Source: Liriodendron chinense
Lineage: Eukaryota; Streptophyta; Magnoliopsida; Magnoliales; Magnoliaceae
DNA length: 64,000 bases
Assembly: GCA_003013855.2 (NCBI GenBank)
Contig: ML058494.1
Coordinates: 806,001 to 870,000 of the forward strand
Direction: 5' to 3'
Shown here: piece by piece, positions 11,646 through 23,136 of the stretch
How positions within the stretch are numbered: position 1 is the stretch's first letter
Layout: each line of letters starts with the position of its first letter
Made by a program: the position numbers and the translations under genes
The notes under the pieces: model-generated
Told to the model about the DNA's origin: nothing
The model's database searches: none
Seen by the model: only the letters and a program-made list of their open reading frames with translations

Positions 11646-13251
11646 ATGAGGAGAAATCATCCTACTCCACCTGAGAAAGACAAAAGAATGGAAGAGCTCC
11701 TTGAAATGGGAAAACAGGTAAACAAAAGAACCATGGAGTTGGTGCAAGAACAACCAAACAATAGAAAAAAGTCAACACCTCATGCTGAGATGAGGACGCC
11801 TAGAGAATCACCTCAGAAGCATGTTACTCCAAAAAGGGTAGTATTTAAGTGGGTAGTAAAAAACAAATGCTTAGTCATCCATACAACCCTTAGAGCCGGA
11901 AGAAACACTAGGTGGTACCTAGCTAGTGGATGCTCCAGACACATGACAAGTGACATAACCCAGTTTTGTGATTATACTGATTTTGATGGTGGGTCTGTTA
12001 CATTTGGAGATGGGAGCATGGCCAAAATTGTTGGAAAAGGAACCATCACCGGGCCAGGATTGCCCAAAATTGAGGATGTGCTATGTGCTGATGGATTGAA
12101 ACATAATTTATTGAGCATTTCCCAAATATGTGATGAACAACATTCTGTAAAATTCTCCAAAGATGTGTGCGAAATTCTGGACCCAACTGGAAAACTAATT
12201 CTAAAAGGACTCCGCATAGGAGACAACTGTTATGTAATTGAAAACAAAGGTGATGATGGATCATCTACTGTATGCCACATGGCAATTAATGATGAAACTG
12301 AGTTATGGCATCAACAGCTTGGCCATGTCCATTATAGGAATCTATCTAAGCTAAGTATGAAGAAATTAGTTAGAGGGTTGCCTAAAATAGGAAAGAAACC
12401 AAAAGAACAGTCATGATGAACAACAAAAATCTTGCAAAAAATTTGTGGGCTGAAGTAATAAATACTGCGTGTCACATAATAAATCGAGTATACTTGAGAG
12501 CTGGCCTAGATAAAACTCCATATGAACTATGGAATTGAAAGGTCCCGAATGTCAAGTATTTTAGAGTCTTTGGTAGTAAATGCCACATCCTTCGAGATAG
12601 AGAAAACCTAGAAAAAGTTGAATAAAAAAGCGATGAGGGAATATTCCTAGGATACGCGTCAAATAGTCGTGCTTGCAAAGTTTATAATACAAGGACTAAT
12701 ACAACTCAAGAATCCATAAATGTTATCATTGATGACCAATCTAAAGAAGTCATGACACTTGATGATGATGAAGAAGGAGAACCATGCCAAATAGGTAAAC
12801 CTGTTAAAAAATCTCCCTCTCCCAATGCCTCAACAACTCTTGGAAATGTGTCACTTGTTAAGGATCATCCCCTCAATCAAATCATTGGAGATCCTGATAC
12901 TAGGGTCAAGACTAGGAGACAACTTGAGGCCATCAATAGTTATGTGTGCTTCACGTAAAAAATCAATCCAAAAATTATAGATGAAGCCCTCAATGATGAA
13001 TTTTGGATACTTGCTATGCAAGAAGAACTTCAACAGTTTACTAGAAATGATATTTGGTTTCTGGTAGAAAGACCTTATGAGAAAAATGTTATTAGAACTA
13101 AATGGATTTTCAAAAATAAAACAGATGAATCTGGCAATGTTATTCGAAACAAAGCCCGTCTAGTTGCCCAGGAGTACTCTCAAATTGAGGGAATTGATTT
13201 TGATGAAACCTTTGCCCCGGTTGCTAAATTAGAATCCGTTCGAATTCTCGT
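11646..13251 (+). pseudogene. C1 pol: protease, truncated integrase and start of RT
   Basis: The protease site reads YLASGCSRHM near 11920, where C2 has YLDSGCSRHM, so the catalytic Asp is Ala (GAT to GCT). The gag-pre-integrase segment LWHQQLGHVHYRNL follows at 12305. Near 12400-12416 the sequence jumps from the zinc-binding region to NNKNLAKNLWAE, which in C2 lies about 450 bp further on, so the integrase catalytic core with its DDE residues is deleted. The integrase C-terminus, an acidic linker and the RT fingers (RTKWIFKNKTDESGNVIRNKARLVA) follow to 13251, where C2 interrupts. Stops or frameshifts occur at 12537, 12622 and 12956. Confidence 0.8.
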
Positions 13252-15192
13252 TGTTAGTGCACTTTATTTTGTCAATTGACGTGTTAGTTGGTCGCATCTT
13301 GTCGTGTGAGCCCCGGTCGAAGATTTGAAGATCAAGACTTGAAGATTATGCTTCTTCCATTGCTCAAGCTCAAGCTGAAACAAGATTTTAGGTAAGTTGC
13401 ATATAGATCGACCATAGGAAACCCAAAACATCAAAGGATGGCGTAATAACTCACCTATCTTATCCCATTCCCTCTCGACCGTTACATAAGTTTATCAGAC
13501 TTGTGGTCCATGGCTGGTGCAAATCGTAATGGAATATATGTCCAAACATTGGACTTCATGCACCAAATCACTTCATGCTTCATCTTTGAAAGTGATCCGC
13601 TGCTGTGTTGAAGGACTTGATCCAGCAAAACCTACTGTGACAAGATCATCTAGACAGCCGACCGGTCTTGACCGGTCGGTCAGAACTTCAAGAAATACCC
13701 AGCAAACTTGCTGTAATAAAACTGTCTAGACAGCTGACCGGTCTTGACCGGTCGGCCAGGCTCCTCATCACATGACAGCACTTACTGTGATTAACTCAAC
13801 TGGATAGCCAACCGGTCTTGACCGGTCGCCAGCAGTAAAGACCTGTCCAGTAGCTGAGCTTCATGAAGGCTACCAAGACAGCCTACCGGTCTTGACCGGT
13901 CGGTCAGGTGCATCAAAAGAAGACAGCAACCTTGCTGTAAGGATTTCAATTGGACAGAAGCTATGATGCTTCGATCCAAGTAGGCAGCCGACCGGTCTTG
14001 ACCGATCGGACTGCATATAGCAGTTAGTCCAACAAGGTGAGCCGACCGGTCTTGACCGGTCGGTCAGACCCAGATGTGGCCCAGTTTTTTGAATTGCGAC
14101 AAGTCCGTCCAACCGATTGAGACCTCTCTCTGACAGGTCAGACGTGACCATTTTTTATCCGTTGGGGCCATCATTTGGAGCTCTATATAGCCATAACTTG
14201 TGGTCTTTCATAGCATGCATTCAACACCCTTCAAGAGCTAAGAGAGAGAGAGTCTTTACTCACATCCTCCTACCCTCTTTGCTCTTAACTCCCTTGAGTT
14301 CATCATTCAAACCTAGCCATTAATGGCTTGTCATTGAGTATTCAAAGCTCGGTTTGAAGTATGAACTCAAGATCTTCATTCATGGCTGACCTACCTTCGA
14401 AATATCTTTATGAGGTCGTTTATAGCCATTGAATGCTTGAAGTTTGGTAGTTCCCTCCTAACCATTGCATTGAATAAGCAAGAGGAACTCTCCCAACTCT
14501 CTCCCAACTACCCGGCATAATCATAATCACATCATTTGCATCGGTAGCTGATCTTGAGAGCACAAAGAGAAGCTGAAGCACGTGGATCTGAAGCTACTCA
14601 TCAGAGGCATCGAATCGGGGCTCAATCGTCTAAGTATGTCTAGTATTTGGGAGTCCATTTATTGAATCACTATTCCTTGGATTGGAAAACTCCGGCGGGA
14701 GTGTACGTGACCGTCCTTGGATTAGGATTGGTGAGAGTTTGAGATCCAAACTCGTCAAGTCCCTGGATTGGGCCATCGGCGGATGGTAAACGCGGTCCTA
14801 GATCAAAGGATGTCAAGGTTGATGGTTAACCTGATTTAAAACCAAGACTATAGTGAAATCCGGTGGTCTCATAGGTTGAGATCGTGTACCGGGAGTGGAG
14901 TAGGGAAACCGAACCACTATAAATCGTTGTGCATTGTGAGATTGAATGATTGCTATGTGTTGAATGGTTTAGTCAATCATGAATGATAACTGTTTGATGA
15001 AATGCCTATGATAGTCTTTGCTTACAAATTCATCATATAATTTCCTTGAATGTTATTGTGATAATCTTGGTTGATAAGATTGACTTGATTAGTTTTTAAT
15101 TGTAATTGGAAATTCAAAAAGTCCTATTCACCCCCTCTAGGACATTAGGCATGTCTCCGAGTTTCTCTACAAGCGGTAAAACCGCAATTTCA
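13252..15192 (+). repeat. 5' LTR of C2
   Basis: This 1941-bp LTR starts TGTTAGTGCACTTT and ends CAATTTCA, and pairs with 32446-34432 (1987 bp). U3 holds the GACCGGTC array (13660-14065) and a TATA box, CTATATAG, at 14183-14190. The downstream half includes TTGATGGTTAACC (14819) and the GGGAGTGGAGTAGG block (14899) shared by SIRE-type LTRs here. Confidence 0.92.
13660..14065 (+). repeat. GACCGGTC palindrome array in the C2 5' LTR
   Basis: Paired octamers GACCGGTC-TT-GACCGGTC, or one-base variants, start near 13661, 13737, 13809, 13884, 13988 and 14044, about 56-104 bp apart. Most are flanked by CC on the left and GG on the right, giving a nearly perfect 22-bp palindrome. Between units are CTGTGA- and CCAGC-containing sequences that recur loosely. 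The array ends about 120 bp before the TATA box. Confidence 0.9.
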
Positions 15193-15194
15193 AT

Positions 15195-15206
15195 TGGTAT
15201 CAGAGC
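15195..15206 (+). other. C2 primer-binding site (initiator Met tRNA)
   Basis: TGGTATCAGAGC lies two bases after the LTR end and is the exact 12-base complement of the 3' end of plant initiator Met tRNA, the usual primer for copia elements. Confidence 0.92.
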
Positions 15207-15263
15207 GGGTTCCTCCGCTCAGGTTTAAAAACCCGGAGTAAGATCCTAAGAGAACTTGAAAAT

Positions 15264-15845
15264 ATATCTAGAGAGGACTCTACATCCGTTACTAAGCCTC
15301 CCTTCTTTGATAGGTCAAACTATCCATATTGGAAAGTCCGAATGCGCATCTTTTTGAAATCTATTGATTCGGACGTGAGGGACATGGTTGATATTGGATA
15401 TAAACCCCCAATGGACATTATATGTAAGGAAGTTGAACCGGATGTCCTCAGGCCAAGAGATAAGGCGATGTGGACCAATTATGATAAAGCTCAACGTGTT
15501 CATAATGCTAAAGGCCTGAATGCCATTTTTTGTTCAGTGTCTGAAGATGAATTTGGTCGGATTTGAAATTGCACAACCAATAAGCAGGCAAGGGATATTC
15601 TTGAAGTTACTCATGAAGGAACAAGCGTTGTCAAACGCTCAAAACTTCAGCGCCTCACTATACAATTTGAAAACATTACTATGGAGGAGCATGAAACATT
15701 TACAGAATTCTATACCAAACTAAACAAGATCACTAATGAAATGTGGGGCTTGGGGGATCCTGTTTCGGAGGATAGACTGTGTAGGAAAATTCTGAGATCC
15801 CTTTCGGAACGGTTGTCTTCCAAAGTTACTACCATAGAAGAATGT
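15264..15845 (+). pseudogene. C2 gag, N-terminal part (cut by A1)
   Basis: The frame aligns with C1 gag from the place where C1 has ATGTCA; here it is ATATCT at 15264, so the start codon is lost by a G-to-A change. It encodes KPPFFDRSNYPYWKVRM, AKGLNAIFCSVSEDEF, and ITMEEHETFTEFYTKLNKI near 15675-15735. A TGA at 15564 is the only stop before the break. At 15845, inside TTIEEC, the Athila solo LTR A1 interrupts; gag resumes at 25142 in the same frame once one copy of AATGT is removed. Confidence 0.85.
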
Positions 15846-16946
15846 TGTTGAGCTCTTAATTGTGCATGTTCTAACCCCAATTCATCACTCATTATGCATG
15901 GTTTCATGATTTAAAGACTAGTCTAATGCATGGATTTGTGATTGTAGGAATGAGAAGGAGACTTCATCAATTCATGGTTAAAAGAGTCACTTTGTATGCA
16001 TTGAAGATCAATAGAACAAGTGCCGAAAGGTGGAAGAAAGAAGCAAGAAAGAAAGAGAAGGGATGATGAAGAAAATCTGAAAATTTGAGCTTAGACCTGT
16101 CTGTAGACAGGTCGAGAGTAGTCCAGAAACACAAAAACTCTTTGGACAGATTCTGCAGTTTTGAGACAGGTCGTCCACAGTCTTAGACCGGTTGTGAGAC
16201 CGGTCGTCAGTGCAACAGCGTGTGCGTGAAGCTCCGATTTTCTCTGCGCAATTGCATAATTCCTTGCTAAATCTGAAATCTTCCGTGCCAATCTATAAAA
16301 GGGACTTCTCCTCTTCATACCAGGGCATGCTAGGACGTGGGGATTGCTTGGGAGACGGATTCTACTTCAAGTTTTCTTAGTTTTCTTCCTGTTTTAGTAG
16401 TTTTTTATGTTTTTGAGGCTTCTAGTTCAAGGATGTTAGAGATGAACTAAAACCTCTTAGCTAGGGCTAAGAGGTGAAGCTTTTGATTCATTTTTGATGG
16501 ATTGATGCAACCTAAGTTTCCTTTTTATGATTTAATTGATGAATTTTAGTTAATGTGAGTTTGAATCAAGTACTAGTTTGGTTTTTTACTTTGATCTCTT
16601 GATGACTCCGGGCTCATGTGATTCTTAGTGATCCTAACTTAGTAATTTAGCTTCTGAGCATTGTTTATGCTTGTGTAGTTCATTGATCTATCATCGACTC
16701 CGGGCGTGGTAGACCCTTTGATTGCCTTGTGTATAATGGCCTGATTTTCATGTGGGAACTCACTCAACTAAAGTTCTTATCTTTTGTAGTAATCTGAAAT
16801 AACTTTTTGTTGATCGATTTTGATTTAATTAGAGTTCTAATCATTAGTTGTAATCAAGTCTAGTGATAGGATTTGATGAAAGCTATGGTTGTGAATCTCA
16901 ACTAGATTGGAAAGAGGCTTGGCCTACACAATTGAGTGTGCCCATG

Positions 16947-18548
16947 TGTTAAGCTCATAATTGTGCATATTCTAACCCCAATTCATCACTTATTATGCAT
17001 GATATACATGCTTATTGGACCAACTTAATACATGATTTGTGATTGTAGGAAGAAGATGGAGATTTCACATATTGAAGGCTAAGTGGAGCTCTTTATGAGC
17101 ATTGAGGATCAATAGATGAAGTATTGAAGGAAGAACAAAGAAAAGAAAGCAAGGAGAGAAGAGAAAAGAAGAAAGAAAGAAAGAAATGGAGAAGGAAGAC
17201 GGCAGGACCGGTCGGCTGACCGGTCAGCCAAGCAAGATCGACCGGTCATGACCGGTCGGCCACCCCATACATGTGTTGGACTAAACAGAGAATAAGCCCG
17301 ACCGGTCATGATCGGTCGGGCATAACTGCTGACTGATGGACTGCCTAGGCCGACCGGTCATGACCGGTCGGCCATAGCTGCTGGACAAGGGAATTCTCAA
17401 GACCGACCGGTCATGACCGGTCGACCATGTGCAAAACAAGCTGTTTCTAAATCGGGCTCCGGATTCTTTTGCGCAAGTGCGTAAAATTACGCGATTTCTG
17501 GAGTTCTCTTGCGTATTGGACTCCTCCAAGCTATAAAAGGGTGTCTTCTCTTCATACCAAAGGGGGAGAACGTGGAGATTGCTTAGGAGACGGATTCGAC
17601 TTCGGATTTCCTGTTTTAGTAGTTTTTCTATGTTTTTAGAGGCTTTTAGTTCAAGGATGTTAGAGATGAACTAAACCCTCTTAGCTAGGGCTAAGAGGGG
17701 AAGCCCTTGATTCGTTTTTGATGGATTAATACAACCTAGGTTTCCTTTTATGCTTTAATGAACGAATTTTAGTTCAATTTGAGTTTGATTCAAGTACTAT
17801 GTTGGCTTTTACTTTGATCTCTTGATGACTCCGGGCTCATGTGATTCTTAGTGAGCTTAGCATAGTATCTTAGCTTTTGTGCATTGTTTATGCTTGTGTA
17901 ATGCATTGATCTACCATCGACTCCGGGCATGGTAGACGCTTTGATTGCCTTGTATGCAATGGCCTGATCTTCATGTGGGAACTCATGCAACTGAAATTCT
18001 TATCTTTTATGTATGATCTATAATATGTGTTTAGTGATTGATTTTGATTTAAATAGAGTTCAAACCATGAGTTGTAATCAGGTCTAGTGACAGGACTTGG
18101 TGTAGGCTATGGTTATGAATCTCAACTAGATTGGAAAGAGGCTTGGCCTATACAATTGAGTGTGCCCAAGGCCTGAGCATAGTTGTGGGAATCAAATCAG
18201 TTATTAAGCACTTGTTCCAGATAATTGTGATTGAACCGCTCTATATTCCAATCGGATAAAGAAGGAATTCGATTCCGATTGAGTTACGAGAGACCTAGTT
18301 GTGTTGATGCGTTGAAACCTATCAAGAGTGGATCCTTGGCGCTCTAGTGACTTTTTAGATTGAAATTACCTTACTCATTTACTGTTTAAACCCAAATCTC
18401 ATTTTCCAGCTTTAGTTCTTAATATAGTCTTAATTACTAGTTGTTTTAGTTAAATTCTGAAGATACCCATACATAAATCTCTGTGGGAACGATACTCGGT
18501 CTTTCCGAATTATTACTACTTCGCAACCCTACACTTGGGGAGTGAACA
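16947..18548 (+). repeat. 5' LTR of A2
   Basis: Starts TGTTAAGCTC and ends GAGTGAACA. U3 has GACCGGTC-AT-GACCGGTC units starting at 17240, 17300 (one base changed), 17352 and 17405, preceded by a half-unit pair near 17206. A TGCGCAAGTGCGT box lies near 17470 and a TATA box, CTATAAAAGG, at 17531-17540. The two halves of ACTCGGTCTTTCCGAATT near 18495 are a weakened version of the hairpin seen in other Athila LTRs. Confidence 0.95.
17206..17430 (+). repeat. GACCGGTC palindrome array in the A2 5' LTR
   Basis: Four full units of two octamers separated by AT lie 52-60 bp apart. With AT in the centre and CC/GG at the ends, the unit is a perfect 22-bp palindrome, unlike the TT-centred units of C2. 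Intervals contain TGCTGGAC- or TGCTGACTG-like sequence. The same array recurs at 23407-23630 in the 3' LTR, where units that differ in the left copy (17238, 17311, 17426) are unmutated. Confidence 0.92.
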
Positions 18549-19294
18549 AGTTTTTGGCGCCGCTGCCGGGGATTTCTATGGGATATTTTTAGAATTTTCT
18601 GAAATAACTTTTAGTTGAGATTGTGTTAAGATAGATTTAGGATTTGTTTTGCTTTTTTAGAGTAGGTTTTCTTCTAATTACTAACTTAGTTTGTTTTGAT
18701 TTTTGCAGGATTCTAACCTAGGACTAATCCAGGGATTTTTAGGAAGTTGAAGAAGAAGAAGGCATCTTAAGTCACATATCAGGTTTTATCATTCTAACCT
18801 TACGCTTCTTCTCCTCCTACTCATTCCTATCATATTCATCTATTGTAGAGTGGGTGGAGACTCCTTTTGGATCTCTGAAGGGTAGGCCTTGTGCCACCTG
18901 GATTCCTATTGGTCAGCTCTGCCGCCTTGGATCACCTTGTGCTCATAGATTTCTCTTCTCAACCTATTCCTCTTTCTTCTTTTTCTGTACTTTCTCTCAA
19001 AAGACTCAAAGAGTGGGTGGGGAGTTCTTTGAACCCCTTTTGACCAGGAGAAATCGGTCTCTATCCTTGCTTCTGGCTCAGCCATAGCAAGACACCCTGT
19101 GCTTAAGTTTTAGAGAGGAGTAAAGGAAGGAAGGAAGAATTCTTTTTTTCTTTTTATTCATTCTTTTTGGTTGCATGCCACATTGGGCTAGGACTTATAA
19201 TAACTGACTTGTAAGGGACGGAGTAGTTGTTGAAGGGATTGATAGAGAGCCTCGTGCTAGAAAACTTCAGAATTTTCCTGAAATCACTAGAAAT
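18549..19294 (+). other. A2 PBS and leader
   Basis: TGGCGCCGCTGCCGGGGAT at 18555-18573 differs by one base from the complement of the 3' end of plant tRNA-Asp, the primer used by Athila elements. The leader to 19294 holds pyrimidine-rich stretches and short ATG frames, none with recognisable coding content. It probably carries dimerisation and packaging signals, but I cannot point to them. Confidence 0.8.
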
Positions 19295-21937
19295 ATGGCT
19301 GCTAATCAACATAACCCAGTCCGAAATCAAACTGAAACAGGGGAGAATGTGGTTGAGGATGTTCCTCGACCAAGGACTTTACGTGATTTCTTGCAACCTG
19401 TAAGAACGAGCACTCCCTCATGCATAATTTTTCCACAGAATGCAGGGAATGTGGATTTGAAACCGGGAGTTATCAATCTTCTCCCTAAATTCCATGGTTT
19501 AGACAGTGAAAGTGCCTATCAACACCTTAGGGAGTTTGATGAGGTAATCACCACCATGCACTTTGCAAACGTAACGGAAGATGTGGTGAGACTTAAATTC
19601 TTCCCTTTCACCCTTAAAGATAAAGCTAAGGGTTGGCTTTATGCATTGAGGCCAAGATCAATTGGTGCATGGACTGATATGCACAGAGAATTTATTAAAA
19701 AATTCTTCCCTACTCACAAAACGAACATGCTTAAGCGCCTTATCATGAACTTTGCCCAAAAGGAAGATGAAACCTTTTCCCAATGTTGGGAGAGGTTTAA
19801 GGACCTATTAAACACGTGTCCACATCATGGCTATGAAATTTGGCGGGTTATAAGATTTTTCTATGAAGGACTAACCCCACCCATGCGCCAATTTGTAGAG
19901 ATGATGTGTAATGGGGAGTTCATGAATAAGGAAGCTGATGAAGCATGGGATTATTTGGAAGAATTGGCTGAGAGTGCACAGTCTTGGGACACATCTAAAC
20001 CAACAAATTCCAAGACTGGCCAACAAAAGGAAAAGGGAGGAATATATGTCTTATCAGAAGAAGATAGTATAAGTGCACGGTTGGCTAGCCTCACAAGAAA
20101 GGTCGAAGCCATGGAATTAAGGAAGGGAGAAACAATCAACTCCATTGATGTTGAAACTGTTTGTGGAATTTGTGCTGGAAATCAACATGCTACACAAGAT
20201 TGTCCCACAATTTCAGCCATCCAAGGCATCTTACAAGAACAAACGAATGCCATAAACAGTTATCAACAGCAATATGGTGCTCCAAACTCAAACACGTTTA
20301 ATCCTAATTGGAAGAACCATCCCAACTTCAGTTGGAGGAATGGGCCCAATGCAAATGCAAGCAACACTCCAAAAGTATCACTAGAAGAGATGTTGGGTGC
20401 ATTCGTATCGGTCCAGCATGAGTATAACAAGACAAATTCTCTAAAAATAGATGGGTTCATGCAGGAGCAATTGAAATTCAATCAAAATACAACCCAAGCC
20501 ATCAATGACTTGAAAACCTCAATGGCTAGGGTTGAATCTCACCTCAGTGCCAGGGAGAAAGGCACACTTCCTGCCCAACTTCTTCCTAACCCAAGAACCC
20601 AATTTGAAATACATGATGCAAGCTCATCTTCCCAACACATGGAGCATGTTCAAGCTATCACCACTTTGCGAAGTGGGAAGATAATTGATAAATCTAATCC
20701 GGTGAAGGCCCCACAGCCTAATGATCCGGAAATTTCCAAAGAGGATGATAACATGAACAATACTCCACAAGAAAAGGAATCGGAAAGGCAATATAGGCCC
20801 ATTGCTCCATTCCCCCAACGCTTGATTCCAGCCAAACCTCAAGATAAATATCAGGAATTTTTGGAGGTTTTCAAGCAAGTCAAAATCAACATCCCATTGT
20901 TGGATGCCATTAAACAAATACCGTCATATGCCAAATTCTTAAAAGACCTTTGCACGGTTAAAAGGAAAATACAGGTGCAAAAGAAGGCATTTTTGACAGA
21001 GAATGTGAGTGCCATTATCAACCACGGGATGCCCAAGAAATACAAAGATCCCGGTTGTCCAACCATATCATGTATGATTGGAGATCACCGGGTGAAACAT
21101 GCTTTACTTGATCTAGGGGCAAGTGTGAACTTAATTCCCTATTCGGTTTATGACCAATTGGGTTTAGGTGAATTAAAACCCACCAAAACCACATTACAAC
21201 TTGCTGACCGATCAATTCGTATTCCAAGAGGAGTAATTGAGGACGTCCTTGTCCAAGTTGATAAAGTTTACTACCCGGTGGACTTTATTATCTTGGACAC
21301 GCGCCCCACGGTTAATATTAGCCCTCAAATTCCTGTCATACTTGGCCGCCCATTCCTAGCTACATCAAATGCTATCATAAATTGTAGGAGTGGGGTCATA
21401 CAAATGTCTTTCGGCAATATGACGATTGAGTTGAATGCTTTCAATATTGACAACCAACAAGAGGATGAAGATGAGGAGGTCCACCAAATAAACATGATCA
21501 ATTCTATTGTGGAAAATGAGTCCCTCTCACCTTTTTACTTCGGTCCCTTAGACGAAGAAGTGACTCACTCCCTTGATGAGAACGATGATATGATAAGGGA
21601 TATGGTCACACTTTTTGAGTCGGTATCGGCATATGACGTAGCCGAGAGAAGGATGTGGAAACAATACCCTTTTGCGCTGAAAAATCAATTCAGATTTCCA
21701 CACCTTTGTGGATCATGCATATCGAACTCCACCAACCCTGGGATGACCCTTACTTGCAATATCATTGCCCAGGAAAATCTGATTGGAGACATATTTTTTC
21801 TGATAAATATGATGGTGTCTCCCCTGATACATGTGGTGCGCACACTAAGGAACCCGCTGAAATTCCTTTTTGGGGTTTTAAGTGGCTTATCTCGATCAAC
21901 CACACACATGTGCATTGCAAAGCAGGATATTGGATGA
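19295..21937 (+). CDS. A2 gag-protease polyprotein (intact frame, 880 codons)
   Basis: The frame runs unbroken from ATG 19295. Residues 1-50 include RPRTLRDFLQP and the STPSC motif. Residues about 55-250 are Athila capsid, with LLPKFHGLDSESAYQHL, FPTHKTNMLKRLIMNF and CWERFKDLLNTCPHHGYE. A CCHC knuckle, CGICAGNQHATQDC, lies at about residues 289-302. Residues about 590-700 are the aspartic protease with LLDLGASVNLIPYSVY and PVILGRPFLATSNAIINC. After about residue 780 the sequence leaves known Athila coding; the last 100 residues read through 3' sequence. In full elements RT would follow. The gag is very close to that of A4, far closer than to A3. Gag packages RNA; the protease would mature the polyprotein. 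The open frame in an element lacking pol suggests recent function in trans or a very recent deletion. Confidence 0.9.
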   Translation: MAANQHNPVRNQTETGENVVEDVPRPRTLRDFLQPVRTSTPSCIIFPQNAGNVDLKPGVINLLPKFHGLDSESAYQHLREFDEVITTMHFANVTEDVVRLKFFPFTLKDKAKGWLYALRPRSIGAWTDMHREFIKKFFPTHKTNMLKRLIMNFAQKEDETFSQCWERFKDLLNTCPHHGYEIWRVIRFFYEGLTPPMRQFVEMMCNGEFMNKEADEAWDYLEELAESAQSWDTSKPTNSKTGQQKEKGGIYVLSEEDSISARLASLTRKVEAMELRKGETINSIDVETVCGICAGNQHATQDCPTISAIQGILQEQTNAINSYQQQYGAPNSNTFNPNWKNHPNFSWRNGPNANASNTPKVSLEEMLGAFVSVQHEYNKTNSLKIDGFMQEQLKFNQNTTQAINDLKTSMARVESHLSAREKGTLPAQLLPNPRTQFEIHDASSSSQHMEHVQAITTLRSGKIIDKSNPVKAPQPNDPEISKEDDNMNNTPQEKESERQYRPIAPFPQRLIPAKPQDKYQEFLEVFKQVKINIPLLDAIKQIPSYAKFLKDLCTVKRKIQVQKKAFLTENVSAIINHGMPKKYKDPGCPTISCMIGDHRVKHALLDLGASVNLIPYSVYDQLGLGELKPTKTTLQLADRSIRIPRGVIEDVLVQVDKVYYPVDFIILDTRPTVNISPQIPVILGRPFLATSNAIINCRSGVIQMSFGNMTIELNAFNIDNQQEDEDEEVHQINMINSIVENESLSPFYFGPLDEEVTHSLDENDDMIRDMVTLFESVSAYDVAERRMWKQYPFALKNQFRFPHLCGSCISNSTNPGMTLTCNIIAQENLIGDIFFLINMMVSPLIHVVRTLRNPLKFLFGVLSGLSRSTTHMCIAKQDIG

Positions 21938-22020
21938 TTTTACTGCGAAATCTTTTGATCCATCTAATGATTCTGCTTGACTTTATGCTTTTGGATGAGT
22001 TGTTGGGATTAACCTCCTAG
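21655..22020 (+). other. Overlapping ORF at the 3' end of A2 gag-PR, unrecognised
   Basis: A 121-codon frame, offset from gag-PR, starts inside it and continues past its stop at 21937. Its central part, with HQPWDDPYLQYHCPGKSDW and IPFWGFKW, is rich in W, H, C, P and D, and looks more protein-like than the tail of gag-PR in the same place. It may be the remains of a coding segment joined here when pol was lost, perhaps through a frameshift. I do not recognise a family. It could also be chance. Confidence 0.35.
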
Positions 22021-23136
22021 TCTGACGGAGTATGATTTGTTAGAATGCTTTCCCATTAGGATTTGCTTTGATAGTGATTTAGTAATCCATCTCCAAAAGC
22101 TAACCTTGCCATATGCTTCAGGTGATATTTTTCTCACTCTCCTTTATTTTATGTCATTGCTCTCATGTCATACATATTGCATATTTTATAACATTGAGGA
22201 CAATGTAAAGTTTTGGTTGGGGGGTGAGAGATTCCTCAATTGATGAATCTGCTAGCTTTTGTGACATGTCGAGCAAAGATGTAGAAATTTTTCAATTTTT
22301 CTGAAATTCGAAACTCTTTTGGAAGTCTTTGATTCTATGCATTCAAGATAGCATAAGTATAAGAAGATGAGATACGAAGTGAGGGATGTTGCAAGCTTTG
22401 AATTTCTTTTAATATAATGGTTTTATATGTGAATTCACCTATTTTTATGATTGATAGAAAATTTGAACACCTTTTGCACCTAGTTCACATTACACGATTT
22501 TCATGAGTTGAAAGAATTATGTGATTTGTGGATTAGCTAGACTTTGATTTAAAGGTATTGAGAAACCAAGCCGGGGTATTTTGTCCATCCTTGTCCATGG
22601 GAAAATAACGGAAGATATGGATTTCTAAAAATCCTATCTAATTTAAAAGAAAAAGGAATGAAAGGATGAAATCGGGAAGGAAAGAAAAATGGTGGAAATT
22701 CCGATTAGGGCTACCTACTACCAACCGGGGGATGGTCTACCCGTAACCAAAGCCGGAAATGGGACGTAGTGTGAAAGTCGTCGGAAGGACGGTAAGGCAA
22801 ATTCCTGTCATAGGCTTGATGTTGCTCTATATACCTTGAGATCGGAAGTTTATTTATGAAGAAGATAATCCTGGAAACTCATGAGATGAGCCTTCACTAT
22901 GCACACTGGGTTGAATTTGTTCAAGTCTTTCTATTTATCAAGCAATCAGCGTGGATTTTTATATAAACACTTATTATGTTCTGAGAGTTTAAGGTTGCAA
23001 CCTTTATCACCTAATTTCTCTGATTCTTACGCTTATGTGTCATGGAATATATAGAAGAATAGTTTCCAGAGGAGAGTTGGGTTTTGGAAAATGAAACTAG
23101 TTTCACGCATGTTTTGCTCGGGACTAGCAAAATGCT
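22021..23136 (+). other. A2 3' noncoding region with internal PPT-like motif
   Basis: No coding content is seen. GGTTGGGGGGTG at 22215-22226 is identical to the true PPT. A block at about 22560-22830 (ACCAACCGGGGGATGG, then CGGAAGGACGGTAAGG and CAAATTCCTGTCATAGGCTT) is shared with A5 (about 48110-48370) and A4 (about 58075-57840, minus). Confidence 0.8.

Noticed and set aside
13660..14065. Palindromic repeats with unique spacers, similar to a CRISPR array
   Set aside because: Spacing is irregular (56-104 bp), units lie inside an LTR of a plant retrotransposon, and no cas gene or prokaryotic context is present.
13870..14151. Short ORFs rich in DRSRPVG or TGRPV repeats, here and in other LTRs
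   Set aside because: They are translations of the GACCGGTC arrays, appear in several frames on both strands, and change with each array; not genes.
15195..15206. tRNA-like sequence TGGTATCAGAGC as a tRNA gene fragment
   Set aside because: It is the PBS, complementary to the tRNA 3' end; no tRNA cloverleaf surrounds it.
18854..19087. A 77-codon ORF in the A2 leader
   Set aside because: No recognisable features; it lies in a pyrimidine-rich leader, where chance ORFs are expected.
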